Assembly: GCF_019104745.1 (NCBI RefSeq)
Contig: NZ_JAHRWL010000002.1
Coordinates: 1 to 64,000 of the forward strand
From: Thalassococcus arenae
GTDB taxonomy: Bacteria > Pseudomonadota > Alphaproteobacteria > Rhodobacterales > Rhodobacteraceae
Direction of reading: 5' to 3'
DNA: 64,000 nucleotides
Positions 44,826 to 52,125 of the stretch are shown in pieces. A program made the position numbers and the translations under genes. The first letter of the stretch is position 1; each line of letters starts with the position of its first letter. Below the pieces are notes generated by a model. It saw nothing but the letters and a program-made list of their open reading frames with translations. It did not search any database and had not been told where the DNA came from.

Positions 44826-46117
44826 GCCGATTTGCCGCCGATATGCGACACCGGCGGCGCGGAATCGGGTTTTTCGTCAAGTTCCGGCAACGCGGCCTGC
44901 GCCCGCTCGACGTCGCGCAAGGCCGCCAGCGCGGCCCGCAATTCCGCCAGCGTCAGCGTGTCCTCGATGGCCGCGGATTCGCGGCCCTGCCGGATCGCCG
45001 CCTGGGTGATGGCCAGGATGAAGACCAGCACTGCGGGCAACAGGTCGATGGCGATGGCGCCGGCCCAGGACGGCACGAAGTTCCCGGCATAAAGGATCAC
45101 CGCGTCGGCGGCGGAAATCGGCGTGTAGGTCACATCGGTCGCCGGGGCCATGGACTGAACCACCTGCGCGGCGCGCTCCAGCGTCGCGGCGCGGCTGGCC
45201 AGCACGTCGAGCACCGAGGTGATGGTGGCGGCCTGGTCGGTGCGGCCTTCTTCGGTGCGCCCGTCGAGTTCCGGCAGCACCACCGAGGCCGACAGATCCT
45301 GCGCCGCGCGTTCCACCAGCGGCGCCACCGACAATTGCCGCAGCGACGTGATGAGGCCCTGCAGGCGCACCGCGGCTTCGGAAAACTCGACCGAGCGTGC
45401 CTCGACCGGGCCGGGTTCGACGGTCAGGGCGCGCATCCGTGACAGGATCGTGTTGCCCTCGGCAAAGGCCTGTTCGACCAGCGGGGTCTGCGCGGCGATC
45501 TGGGTTTCCAGCGCCGTCAGTTCGGCGGCTTTCTGGCGCAGCACGCGGAACACCGCGCCGCGCCCCGCCAGGCCCGACAGCCCGCCTGCGGCCTCTTGTT
45601 CGGACAAATCCTCGAAGCTCTGGCGCACCCGCGCCACGTCGCGCTGCAGCGCCTGGGCCGACAAGGCGACCTCGTGGGCGCGTTCGAGGCTGAGCTGGTA
45701 ATCCTGCACGGTTCTGGCCAGGTGCTGTTCCACGGCCGCGGACCCGGCCAGAGCGGCTGCGTTCAGCCAGGACGACATGGCCACGATGGCCAGCGATCCC
45801 AGCCCCATCGATGCCAGCAGCCCGGCCCGCGCCCGCGCCGTGCGCACCGCCGGGAACAAGCGCATCAGGTAGGACCAGAAGACGAAGATGCCGACGGACA
45901 CGGCGACCGAATAGGCGATCGCGGCAAAGACCGACATGGCGCCGTTTTCGTCCAGCAACGACGATACGCCGAGATAGGTGTAGATGCCCGATGCGGTGGC
46001 CAGCACGCCGAGTGCTGTGCCGGAGAAGGTGTCGAGCCAGCTCAGATGCGCCTCGAGTTCGCGGGCATGGCGCACGCCGCGCGCCTCGGCCCGCGTCAGT
46101 CCTGTTTCGTCCGCCAT
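44822..46117 (-). CDS. Hypothetical membrane protein with coiled-coil domain
   Basis: A 431-aa protein. Three hydrophobic segments lie in the first 130 residues (LGVLATASGIYTYLG, VFAAIAYSVAVSVGIFVFW, GLLASMGLGSLAIVAMS). Then comes a roughly 200-residue Ala/Glu/Arg/Gln-rich region with heptad-like spacing (VEQHLARTVQDYQLSLERAHEVAL and on), a last membrane segment near 355-375 (AGAIAIDLLPAVLVFILAI), and an acidic cytoplasmic tail. I recognise no family. It is upstream of and coupled to the ClpP-like protease gene, which may act on it or with it (inference). AGGGAGAGCG precedes the ATG. Confidence 0.8.
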   Translation of the reverse strand: MADETGLTRAEARGVRHARELEAHLSWLDTFSGTALGVLATASGIYTYLGVSSLLDENGAMSVFAAIAYSVAVSVGIFVFWSYLMRLFPAVRTARARAGLLASMGLGSLAIVAMSSWLNAAALAGSAAVEQHLARTVQDYQLSLERAHEVALSAQALQRDVARVRQSFEDLSEQEAAGGLSGLAGRGAVFRVLRQKAAELTALETQIAAQTPLVEQAFAEGNTILSRMRALTVEPGPVEARSVEFSEAAVRLQGLITSLRQLSVAPLVERAAQDLSASVVLPELDGRTEEGRTDQAATITSVLDVLASRAATLERAAQVVQSMAPATDVTYTPISAADAVILYAGNFVPSWAGAIAIDLLPAVLVFILAITQAAIRQGRESAAIEDTLTLAELRAALAALRDVERAQAALPELDEKPDSAPPVSHIGGKSA

Positions 46118-46186
46118 CGCGCTCTCCCTGTGGTCCGCCGGTCACTGTAGCACCGGATCGGCGCGGTAAAACCCGGCTTGCGTTTT

Positions 46187-46201
46187 GTTCACACTTTGTT
46201 C
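46187..46201 (+). promoter_or_regulatory. LexA (SOS) box of mmcB
   Basis: GTTC-ACACTTT-GTTC, an exact match to the alphaproteobacterial LexA site GTTC-N7-GTTC, ending 11 bases before the mmcB ATG. Binding here would block transcription or initiation until DNA damage removes LexA. Confidence 0.85.
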
Positions 46202-46212
46202 ATTCTTCACCC

Positions 46213-46668
46213 ATGCAAAGCGTCCTGCAACCCAGCCTCATGCCGGGCCAGGTTCTGGCCCGTGGCGTCTGCCGGCACCTGGCCGGGCATGGCTTTGCCG
46301 TGGTCGAGGAATTCGTGCCCGAGCGGGGCAAGCGGGTGGACGTGATGGCGCTTGGGCAAAAGGGCGAAATCTGGGTGGTGGAGTGCAAGTCCAGCCGCGC
46401 CGATTTCCAGAGCGACGGCAAGTGGGAAGGTTACCTGGACTGGTGCGACCGGTATTTCTGGGCGGTCGACCAGGATTTCCCGACCGACCTGCTGCCCGAC
46501 GGCACCGGGCTAATCGTCGCCGATGGCTATGACGCCGAGATCCTGCGCATGGCGCCCGAGGTCAAGCTGGCCGGCGCGCGCCGCAATGCGCTGATCCGGC
46601 GCTTCGCCGTGCATGCGGCGCGGCGTCTGCACGGGCTGCGCGACCCGGATGCGGGGACGTTCGGGTAG
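46213..46668 (+). CDS. mmcB: MmcB family DNA repair protein
   Basis: A 151-aa protein of the MmcB family. The sequence KRVDVMALGQKGEIWVVECKSSRADFQSDGKWEGY holds a PD-(D/E)xK-like nuclease core (Asp43, then Glu and Lys in VECKSS), followed by YFWAVDQDFP. In Caulobacter this gene is LexA-controlled and contributes to damage tolerance; the SOS box immediately upstream here agrees. It stands alone, divergent from the membrane/protease unit. Confidence 0.9.
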   Translation: MQSVLQPSLMPGQVLARGVCRHLAGHGFAVVEEFVPERGKRVDVMALGQKGEIWVVECKSSRADFQSDGKWEGYLDWCDRYFWAVDQDFPTDLLPDGTGLIVADGYDAEILRMAPEVKLAGARRNALIRRFAVHAARRLHGLRDPDAGTFG

Positions 46669-46674
46669 GGCGGA

Positions 46675-46718
46675 CAAATCTCTCGTGAGAGATTTGCAAA
46701 TCCCTTGCGAGGGATTTG
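46675..46718. repeat. Two tandem near-identical hairpins
   Basis: CAAATCTCTC-GT-GAGAGATTTG (46675-46696, 10-bp stem) directly abuts CAAATCCCT-TGCG-AGGGATTTG (46697-46718, 9-bp stem). They share CAAATC...GATTTG arms and differ by compensating changes in the stem. They fill the gap between the convergent mmcB and DUF6324 genes and probably end both transcripts. Confidence 0.75.
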
Positions 46719-46722
46719 CGGG

Positions 46723-46917
46723 TCAGCGCCGGGGTTTGACCTTGCGCGCGGCCTGCGCGGCGGCGCGGATTTCCTCGGCGATCTCCTCGGCCTCGTCGGG
46801 TTCGAAATCCATCGGCACTTCCATTCCGTCGGCGCTGATGAACAGCCGCACCATGCCCTGGTCGGTAGGCCCGATCTGCAGGTTGGCTTCGATATCGCGT
46901 TCGGTGTTGATGCCCAT
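46723..46917 (-). CDS. DUF6324 family small protein
   Basis: A 64-aa protein beginning MGINTERDIEANLQIGPTDQ, with MDFEPDEAEEIAEEIRAAAQAARK toward the C-terminus. I associate this pattern with DUF6324 of Rhodobacteraceae; the function is unknown. The ATG at 46917 has GGAGACAAG just before. Acidic helix and no cysteines. It is divergent from the acetyltransferase gene with 78 bases between. Confidence 0.8.
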   Translation of the reverse strand: MGINTERDIEANLQIGPTDQGMVRLFISADGMEVPMDFEPDEAEEIAEEIRAAAQAARKVKPRR

Positions 46918-46995
46918 CGTCTTGTCTCCGCGCCGTGTGGGCGAAGTAGCCCCGGCGGGGTTGATTTGCAAGCCGCTGCCAGGTCAGATCGGGCC

Positions 46996-47475
46996 ATGGA
47001 TGTCACGTTCAGGGATTTCGGGCCGGGCGATGCCGGTTGGCTGGTGCAACAACATGGCGACCTGTACGCGCGGGCGGAAGGGTTCGACGAGACCTTCGGC
47101 GCGCTGGTGGCCGACATCCTGCGGGATTTCGAGGCGCATCGAGACCCGGCGATGGAACGCGCCTGGATCGCGTGGCAGGGCGGCGCGCGCCTGGGCAGCA
47201 TCTTTTGCGTGCGGGTGGATGCCGATACCGCCAAGCTGCGGCTTTTCCTGCTGGTGCCGCAGGTGCGCGGGTTGGGCCTGGGGCAGCGGATGCTGGAGGA
47301 ATGCATGGGCTGGGCGCGGCGGCGGGACTATCGGCGGATGGTTTTGTGGACCCATGAAAGCCACCAGGCGGCCTGCGCGCTTTACCGCAAGGCGGGCTGG
47401 CGGTTGACCCGCTCCGTGCCGGTGCGGTCCTTCGGTGTCGACCTGGTGGAGCAGGCCTGGGAGGTCGATCTTTGA
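46996..47475 (+). CDS. GNAT family N-acetyltransferase
   Basis: A 159-aa single-domain acetyltransferase: VTFRDFGPGDAGWLVQQHGDLYARAEGFDETFGALVADIL is the N-terminal block seen in the MarR/GNAT group, although no DNA-binding domain is present here. The acetyl-CoA loop is VRGLGLGQRMLEECMGWAR near residues 96-114, then LWTHESHQAACALYRKAGW. Substrate unknown. It is the last protein gene before tRNA-His. A GGGCGGG-TTTAT-CCCGCCC stem (47511-47529) lies between them. Confidence 0.87.
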   Translation: MDVTFRDFGPGDAGWLVQQHGDLYARAEGFDETFGALVADILRDFEAHRDPAMERAWIAWQGGARLGSIFCVRVDADTAKLRLFLLVPQVRGLGLGQRMLEECMGWARRRDYRRMVLWTHESHQAACALYRKAGWRLTRSVPVRSFGVDLVEQAWEVDL

Positions 47476-47535
47476 GCGGCTCGGGCGGCTTGGCTCTTGC
47501 AATCGGCGCGGGGCGGGTTTATCCCGCCCGCCAGT

Positions 47536-47612
47536 GCCGCCTTAGCTCAGTTGGTTAGAGCGCTAGATTGTGGATCTAGAGGTCCCCCGTTCGAGCCGGG
47601 GAGGCGGTACCA
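47536..47612 (+). tRNA. tRNA-His (GTG anticodon)
   Basis: 77 bases with encoded CCA (47610-47612). Acceptor GCCGCCT pairs with AGGCGGT; anticodon stem CTAGA/TCTAG, loop TTGTGGA with anticodon GTG; T-loop GTTCGAGCC. The discriminator is A73 and the base before G1 cannot act as the usual G-1:C73 pair, matching the known divergent alphaproteobacterial tRNA-His. Confidence 0.95.
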
Positions 47613-47647
47613 CCCCCCCGATGTGGCTTTGATCCGACCCCGGGCTT

Positions 47648-47686
47648 GCGTATTTTCCAAAGAGAAGAAGAGGCGGGGCGATCCCC
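47648..47686 (+). repeat. Dispersed intergenic repeat, short form with hairpin
   Basis: GCGTATTTTCCAAAGAGAAG AAG (47648-47670) followed by GGGG-CGAT-CCCC (47675-47686). It lies 36 bases after tRNA-His in the same direction; nearly the same as 40327-40367. Confidence 0.65.
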
Positions 47687-47706
47687 TGTCATCGCGTGGC
47701 GCCCGG

Positions 47707-47787
47707 GTGGACTGGTCGTGGATGGCGATCGGTGTCACGATCGTCGCGATCTGTCCGGCCGGTGGGGTGCCGCGTTCCGGAGCGTGA
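47707..47787 (+). CDS. Possible small hydrophobic peptide upstream of rluD-like gene
   Basis: GTG-started reading frame of 26 codons: a Trp-rich start (DWSWM), a hydrophobic run AIGVTIVAICPAGG, then VPRSGA and TGA, ten bases before the next ATG. Hydrophobicity and position would allow a small membrane peptide, but the ribosome site is weak and chance is not excluded. Confidence 0.2.
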   Translation: MDWSWMAIGVTIVAICPAGGVPRSGA

Positions 47788-47796
47788 GGAGACGAC

Positions 47797-48831
47797 ATGA
47801 CCCAGACCGTGCGCGTGACCATCGCGGCCGATCCGCCGCCGCGGCTGGACAAGGCGCTGGCGCGCGACGTGCCGGACGAGGCGGCGTTGTCCCGCACCCG
47901 GCTGGCACGTCTGATCGCCGAGGGCGCGGTGCGCAGCGGTGGCGCGGTGCTGAGCGATCCCAAGGCGCGTGTCGCGGAAGGCACGGTGATCGAGATCGCC
48001 GTGCCCGAAGCCGCGGCGTATGACGTGGTCGCGCAGGATATCCCGCTGGAGATCCTGTTCGAGGATGACGACCTGGTGGTGGTGAACAAACCCGCCGGCA
48101 TGGTGGTGCATCCCGCACCCGGTTCTCCCGACGGCACGTTGGTCAACGCGTTGCTGCACCATTTCGGTGGGGCGCTGTCGGGCGTGGGCGGCGAACGGCG
48201 CCCCGGCATCGTGCACCGGATCGACAAGGAGACCAGCGGGCTGCTGGTGGTGGCGAAATCCGACCGGGCGCATCAGGGTCTGGCGGCGCAGTTCGAAGCG
48301 CACACGACGCGCCGTGCCTATCTGGCACTGGTGCATGGCGTGCCGGATGTGGGCGATCCGCGTCTGCGCGGGGTGCGCGGCGTGTCGGTGGAACCGGGCG
48401 GCGTGATCAAGATCACCAGCGGGCTGGCGCGGCACAGGACCGATCGGCAACGCCAGGCAGTGTATTTCGACGGGCAGGGGCGCCACGCCATCACCCGGGC
48501 GCGGGTCTTGCAGGCGTTCGGAACGCCGCCATGCCTCGCGCTGGTGGAATGCCGGCTGGAAACCGGGCGCACGCATCAGATCCGGGTGCACATGGCCCAT
48601 GCCGGGCACGGGCTGGTTGGCGATCCGGTCTATGGCGGGCGCCGCAAGCTGCCACGCGGCGCGCTGAGCCCGGCGGCGGCAACGGCGGTGGACGGGTTCG
48701 GCCGCCAGGCGCTGCATGCGGCTGAACTGGGCTTTGACCACCCGGTCACCGGCGAGGCGATGCTGTTCACCTGTCCGTTGCCCAAGGACATGGCGGGCCT
48801 GCTGGCCGGGTTGGGCGGGGTCGCGCCATGA
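47797..48831 (+). CDS. RluA family pseudouridine synthase (RluD-like)
   Basis: A 344-aa RNA-modifying enzyme. An N-terminal S4 domain (PPRLDKALARDVPDEAALSRTRLARLIAEGAVRSGG, split over 14-49) precedes the RluA catalytic core: ILFEDDDLVVVNKPAGMVVHPAPG, the catalytic Asp143 in GIVHRIDKETSGLLVVAKSD, RRAYLALVHG, ECRLETGRTHQIRVHMAHAGHGLVGDPVYGG. The S4 domain plus length fits RluD (23S positions 1911/1915/1917) best, but RluC-like specificity is not excluded. GAGGAG precedes the ATG. The stop overlaps the ATG of the broken ridA-like gene. Confidence 0.92.
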   Translation: MTQTVRVTIAADPPPRLDKALARDVPDEAALSRTRLARLIAEGAVRSGGAVLSDPKARVAEGTVIEIAVPEAAAYDVVAQDIPLEILFEDDDLVVVNKPAGMVVHPAPGSPDGTLVNALLHHFGGALSGVGGERRPGIVHRIDKETSGLLVVAKSDRAHQGLAAQFEAHTTRRAYLALVHGVPDVGDPRLRGVRGVSVEPGGVIKITSGLARHRTDRQRQAVYFDGQGRHAITRARVLQAFGTPPCLALVECRLETGRTHQIRVHMAHAGHGLVGDPVYGGRRKLPRGALSPAAATAVDGFGRQALHAAELGFDHPVTGEAMLFTCPLPKDMAGLLAGLGGVAP

Positions 48832-49223
48832 AGCGCGCATTGGTCCCGCCGGCCTTCGCGGAGACGGCGCAACGGTTGGCGATGTCGCCGGGCATCCTGT
48901 CGAACGGGCATGTCTTTCTGACCGGCGTCACGGCCAGCGGTCCGGACGGCACCATGCCCGCCGATCCCTGAACCCAGTTCGATGCCTGTTTCGACAAGAT
49001 CGCCGAGGTTCTGGCCGAGGCCGGGCAGGGTCTGGAGGCCCTGGTGGACATGACCAGTTACCACGTCGGCCTGCGCGATCATTTCGAACTGTTCGACACG
49101 GTGCGCCGGAGCCGCGTTTCGGCGCCATACCCGGCCTGGACGGCGGTCGAGGTGCCTTTGCTGCGGCGGCCCGGCGCGTTGGTCGAGATCCGGGCCATCG
49201 CTGCCTTGCACAGCTGTGCATGA
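48828..49223 (+). pseudogene. RidA/YjgF-like gene interrupted by an in-frame TGA
   Basis: The frame starts at ATG 48828 (overlapping the rluD-like stop) and reads through MSPGILSNGHVFLTGVTASG, then DGTMPADP, a TGA at 48969-48971, and continues in the same frame with TQFDACFDKIAEVLAEAGQG, MTSYHVGLRDHFELF, SAPYPAWTAVEVPLL, GALVEIRAIAAL to TGA at 49221. Both halves are clear RidA-family sequence (normally about 130 aa, DP-E-x-Q-F at the break). One point change such as GAA/CGA/TGG to TGA would explain it. The usual ligand-binding Arg before VEI is Leu here. Either a recent nonsense mutation or a sequencing error. Confidence 0.85.
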
Positions 49224-49335
49224 GCGCGCGGTGGCGTGGTTACAACGCAGCACATGCGCGTGAACGCACTGACATGTGTCTCGCACCGACGGAAAACTGC
49301 CATAACTTCGTGTCATATCATGACCGTCACGGCCT

Positions 49336-49364
49336 CTTGAAACCCGCGGGCGGTTGTCCTATCT
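49336..49364 (+). promoter_or_regulatory. Putative heat-shock (RpoH) promoter of rpoH
   Basis: CTTGA (49336-49340) and CCTATCT (49358-49364), with 18 bases between CTTG and CCTATCT. This fits the alphaproteobacterial sigma-32 pattern CTTG-N17/18-CYTATNT. It ends 37 bases before the rpoH ATG and suggests autoregulation. Confidence 0.55.
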
Positions 49365-49401
49365 GGATGTTAAGCCTCGTTACATTGGAGCGAACAGGGA
49401 C

Positions 49402-50298
49402 ATGAGCAATTATGCGAACCTACCGGCCCCGACGCCGGAAGCGGGTCTCAGCCGCTACCTGCAGGAGATCCGGAAATTCCCGCTGCTGGAGCCGGAAGAA
49501 GAATACATGCTGGCCAAACGCTGGGTCGAAGATCAGGACAGCAGCGCCGCGCACAAGCTGGTGACCAGCCACCTGCGCCTGGCCGCCAAGATCGCCATGG
49601 GCTATCGCGGCTATGGCCTGCCGCAGGCCGAGGTCATTTCCGAGGCCAATGTCGGCCTGATGCAAGCCGTCAAGCGGTTCGACCCCGAAAAGGGGTTCCG
49701 CCTGGCCACCTACGCGATGTGGTGGATCCGCGCCTCGATCCAGGAATACATCCTGCGGTCCTGGTCGCTGGTGAAACTGGGCACGACGAGTGCGCAGAAA
49801 AAGCTGTTCTTCAACCTGCGCAAGGCCAAGAACCGGATCGGTGCGCTGGAAGAGGGCGACCTGCGTCCCGAGCACGTGGAAAAGATCGCGCATGATCTGG
49901 GCGTGACCCAGGACGAGGTGATCTCGATGAACCGGCGCTTGTCGGGTGGTGATGCGTCGCTGAACGCCACCGTCGGCAGCGACGGCGAAGGCGCGATGCA
50001 ATGGCAGGACTGGCTGGAAGACGAAGATGCCGACCAGGCCGCGGATTACGCCGAAAAGGACGAGCTGGAAGCGCGCCGCGCCCTGCTGGCGCAGGCCTTC
50101 GACGTGCTGAACGACCGCGAAAGGGATATCCTCACGCAGCGCCGCCTGGCCGATCAGCCGGTGACGCTCGAGGATCTCAGCGGCCAGTACGATGTCAGCC
50201 GTGAACGGATCCGCCAGATCGAGGTCCGCGCCTTCGAGAAGCTGCAGAAACGGATGCGCGAACTGGCCCGCGAACAAGGCATGCTGGTTTCGGCCTGA
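49402..50298 (+). CDS. rpoH: RNA polymerase heat-shock sigma factor RpoH
   Basis: A 298-aa sigma-32-type factor. Region 1.2 begins GLSRYLQEIRKFPLLEPEEEYMLAKRW. Region 2 reads HLRLAAKIAMGYRGYGLPQAEVISEANVGLMQAVKRFDPEKGFRLATYAMWWIRASIQEYIL. The RpoH box is LGTTSAQKKLFFNLRKAKNRI. Region 4 is LEDLSGQYDVSRERIRQIEVRAFEKLQKRM with the helix-turn-helix. Relatives often have two rpoH genes; this sequence seems closer to RpoH1, but I cannot prove it. The start ATG at 49402 has ACAGGGA ahead. A clear terminator follows. Confidence 0.96.
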   Translation: MSNYANLPAPTPEAGLSRYLQEIRKFPLLEPEEEYMLAKRWVEDQDSSAAHKLVTSHLRLAAKIAMGYRGYGLPQAEVISEANVGLMQAVKRFDPEKGFRLATYAMWWIRASIQEYILRSWSLVKLGTTSAQKKLFFNLRKAKNRIGALEEGDLRPEHVEKIAHDLGVTQDEVISMNRRLSGGDASLNATVGSDGEGAMQWQDWLEDEDADQAADYAEKDELEARRALLAQAFDVLNDRERDILTQRRLADQPVTLEDLSGQYDVSRERIRQIEVRAFEKLQKRMRELAREQGMLVSA

Positions 50299-50330
50299 CC
50301 GACGCCGCGACCGCGGCTGGTGCAATCGCC

Positions 50331-50356
50331 AAAGGGCGCCTTCGGGCGCCCTTTTT
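50331..50356 (+). terminator. Rho-independent terminator of rpoH
   Basis: AAAGGGCGCC-TTCG-GGCGCCCTTTTT: 10-bp stem, stable TTCG tetraloop, T-run of five. It lies 32 bases after the rpoH stop. Confidence 0.92.
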
Positions 50357-50449
50357 GCGTGTGGTTGACGGCCGGTCGCGACTTGGCGCTTGTTCGGCGG
50401 CACCAACCGCCTAGGTTGTGACCAACAGCGAAAAAAAGGGGTGGGTGTC

Positions 50450-51415
50450 ATGGCGCGACATATCCGTTGGGGTATCCTGGGCGCGGCCAAGTTCGCCCGC
50501 GAATACATGGGTCCGGCGATCCATGCGGCACGCGGCGGGACGCTGGCGGCGCTGGCGACCTCCGGTTCGGCCAAGATCGCGCCTTTTGCCGCCTTCGCGC
50601 CGGGATTGCGCCACCATACCGGCTACGATGCGCTGCTCGACGATCCCGAGATCGACGCCGTCTACATCCCCTTGCCGAACCACATCCACGTGGAATGGAC
50701 GAAAAAGGCGCTGGCGGCGGGCAAGGCGGTGCTGTGCGAAAAGCCCATCGCCATGAAAGCCGAAGAGATTGACGATCTGATCGCGCTGCGCGATGCCAAC
50801 CGGCTGCTGGCCTCCGAGGCGTGGATGATCGCGCATCACCCGCAATGGCACCGCGTCCGCAACCTGATTTCGTCAGGCGCGATCGGCGATCTGCTGCGGG
50901 TCGACGGAAACTTCACCTTCAACAATCCCGATCCCGACAACATCCGCAACCAGGCCGGCACGGGCGGGGGCGCGTTGCGCGATATCGGCGTCTACATCCT
51001 GGGCGGTGCACGGCTGGCGACCGGCAAGGAGCCCGAACGGATCATCGCGGCGCAGATCGACTGGCAGGCGGGGATCGACGCGACCGCCCATGTGCTGGCG
51101 CAGTTTCCCGGCTTTGTCTTCAAGGGCACCGTGTCGATGCGCGCCGCGCCCTGGCAGGAAATGCAGTTTCACGGCACCGAGGGACATATCCGCATGCCGG
51201 TGCCGTTCAACGCCCAGGTCTATGGCGAGGCGCGGGTGGAGTTGCAGCGCGGCCAGCATGTCGAAACCTGGCGCTACCCGGCCGCCAACCATTACGTGCT
51301 GCAGGTCGAGGCGTTCAACGACACGCTCTTGCGTGGTGTGCCCTGGCCCCTGCCGCTGGAATTCTCGCGCGGCACGCAGGCGATGATGGACGCGGTCTAC
51401 GCCGCGGCGGGCTAG
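50450..51415 (+). CDS. Gfo/Idh/MocA family oxidoreductase
   Basis: A 321-aa NAD(P)-dependent dehydrogenase. The Rossmann start RWGILGAAKFAREYMGPAIHAARGG is followed by IDAVYIPLPNHIHVEWTKKALAAGKAVLCEKPIAM, with the EKP catalytic Lys near residue 98, and LLASEAWMIAHHPQWHRV. The second domain includes GGGALRDIGVYILGGARLATG with the conserved Asp/Tyr region. Substrates of this family are sugars or inositols; the one here is unknown. It is a single gene between rpoH and phaR, with an A-run and GGGG ribosome site. Confidence 0.9.
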   Translation: MARHIRWGILGAAKFAREYMGPAIHAARGGTLAALATSGSAKIAPFAAFAPGLRHHTGYDALLDDPEIDAVYIPLPNHIHVEWTKKALAAGKAVLCEKPIAMKAEEIDDLIALRDANRLLASEAWMIAHHPQWHRVRNLISSGAIGDLLRVDGNFTFNNPDPDNIRNQAGTGGGALRDIGVYILGGARLATGKEPERIIAAQIDWQAGIDATAHVLAQFPGFVFKGTVSMRAAPWQEMQFHGTEGHIRMPVPFNAQVYGEARVELQRGQHVETWRYPAANHYVLQVEAFNDTLLRGVPWPLPLEFSRGTQAMMDAVYAAAG

Positions 51416-51467
51416 GGCGGTTCATTCTGGCGACGCCACGGCGAATCGGCCAAGGCTTGCTTTTCCG

Positions 51468-51502
51468 CTGCGAGTGCATCAAGCTTTGCCGCAGTGCTGC
51501 AT
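51468..51502. promoter_or_regulatory. Possible PhaR autoregulatory site
   Basis: CTGC-GAGT-GCA (51468-51478) and GCAG-TGCTGCAT (51491-51502) flank AAGCTT, 17-51 bases before the phaR ATG. The TGC/GCA units resemble the phaP operator at 1048-1090, though the symmetry is poorer. Confidence 0.45.
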
Positions 51503-51518
51503 CGGGGAAGGGGAGCCC

Positions 51519-52070
51519 ATGGCCGACACGGAAAAACCGTTGCTGATCAAGCGGTATGCCAGCCGCAGGCTCTACAACACCGAGACCAGCGACTACGTCA
51601 CGCTCGAGGATATCGCGGGATTCATTCGCGATGGCCGCGAAGTTCAGATCGTCGATCTGAAATCGGGTGATGACCTGACCCGGCAATATCTTCTGCAGAT
51701 CGTCGCCGAACACGAAAGCCGCGGCGAGTCGGTGCTGCCGATCAGCGTGCTGACCGACCTGGTGCGCAGCTACACCACGCAGGCGACTTCGGTCGTGCCG
51801 CAATTCCTGGCCGCCAGTTTCGAGATGTTCCGCGACAGCCAGTCGAAATGGCTGGAGAACATGAACAAGGCCAACCCGCTGACCAAGATGCCCGGCTTCG
51901 AAGCGATGCAGGCGCAGCAGGAGGCGTTTCTCAAGGCGATGACCGGCGGCATGGGCAAGCAATGGTCCGGCCCGGCGGAAGATGCGCCGACCGAACAGCC
52001 CGAAGACCTGGACGCCATCAAGGCACAACTGGCCGAGCTGCAAAAGAAGCTGTCCAAACTCGACAAGTGA
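51519..52070 (+). CDS. phaR: Polyhydroxyalkanoate synthesis repressor PhaR
   Basis: A 183-aa regulator. The N-terminal PHB/PHA accumulation-regulator DNA-binding domain reads LLIKRYASRRLYNTETSDYVTLEDIAGFIRDGREVQIVD, followed by LTRQYLLQIVAEHESRG. The C-terminal part (FLAASFEMFRDSQSKWLENMNKANP and KAQLAELQKKLSKLDK) is helical and binds nascent PHA or the granule. In the known model PhaR represses phaP and itself until PHA titrates it away. Its target phaP is about 50 kb off in this window. GGGGAAGGGGAG precedes the ATG. Confidence 0.95.
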   Translation: MADTEKPLLIKRYASRRLYNTETSDYVTLEDIAGFIRDGREVQIVDLKSGDDLTRQYLLQIVAEHESRGESVLPISVLTDLVRSYTTQATSVVPQFLAASFEMFRDSQSKWLENMNKANPLTKMPGFEAMQAQQEAFLKAMTGGMGKQWSGPAEDAPTEQPEDLDAIKAQLAELQKKLSKLDK

Positions 52071-52094
52071 TCCGGACGGGACTGGACGGGGCCG

Positions 52095-52112
52095 GGCGGG
52101 GTTTGCCCCGCC
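52095..52112. terminator. GC hairpin between phaR and the aminotransferase gene
   Basis: GGCGGGG-TTTG-CCCCGCC, a perfect 7-bp stem between convergent genes. No T-run on either side, so termination strength is uncertain. Confidence 0.5.
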
Positions 52113-52125
52113 GACCCTGCCGTTT

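Noticed and set aside
48969-48971. TGA read as selenocysteine in the RidA-like gene
   Set aside because: RidA proteins have no Cys or Sec at this position and I see no SECIS-like stem directly after; a nonsense change is simpler.
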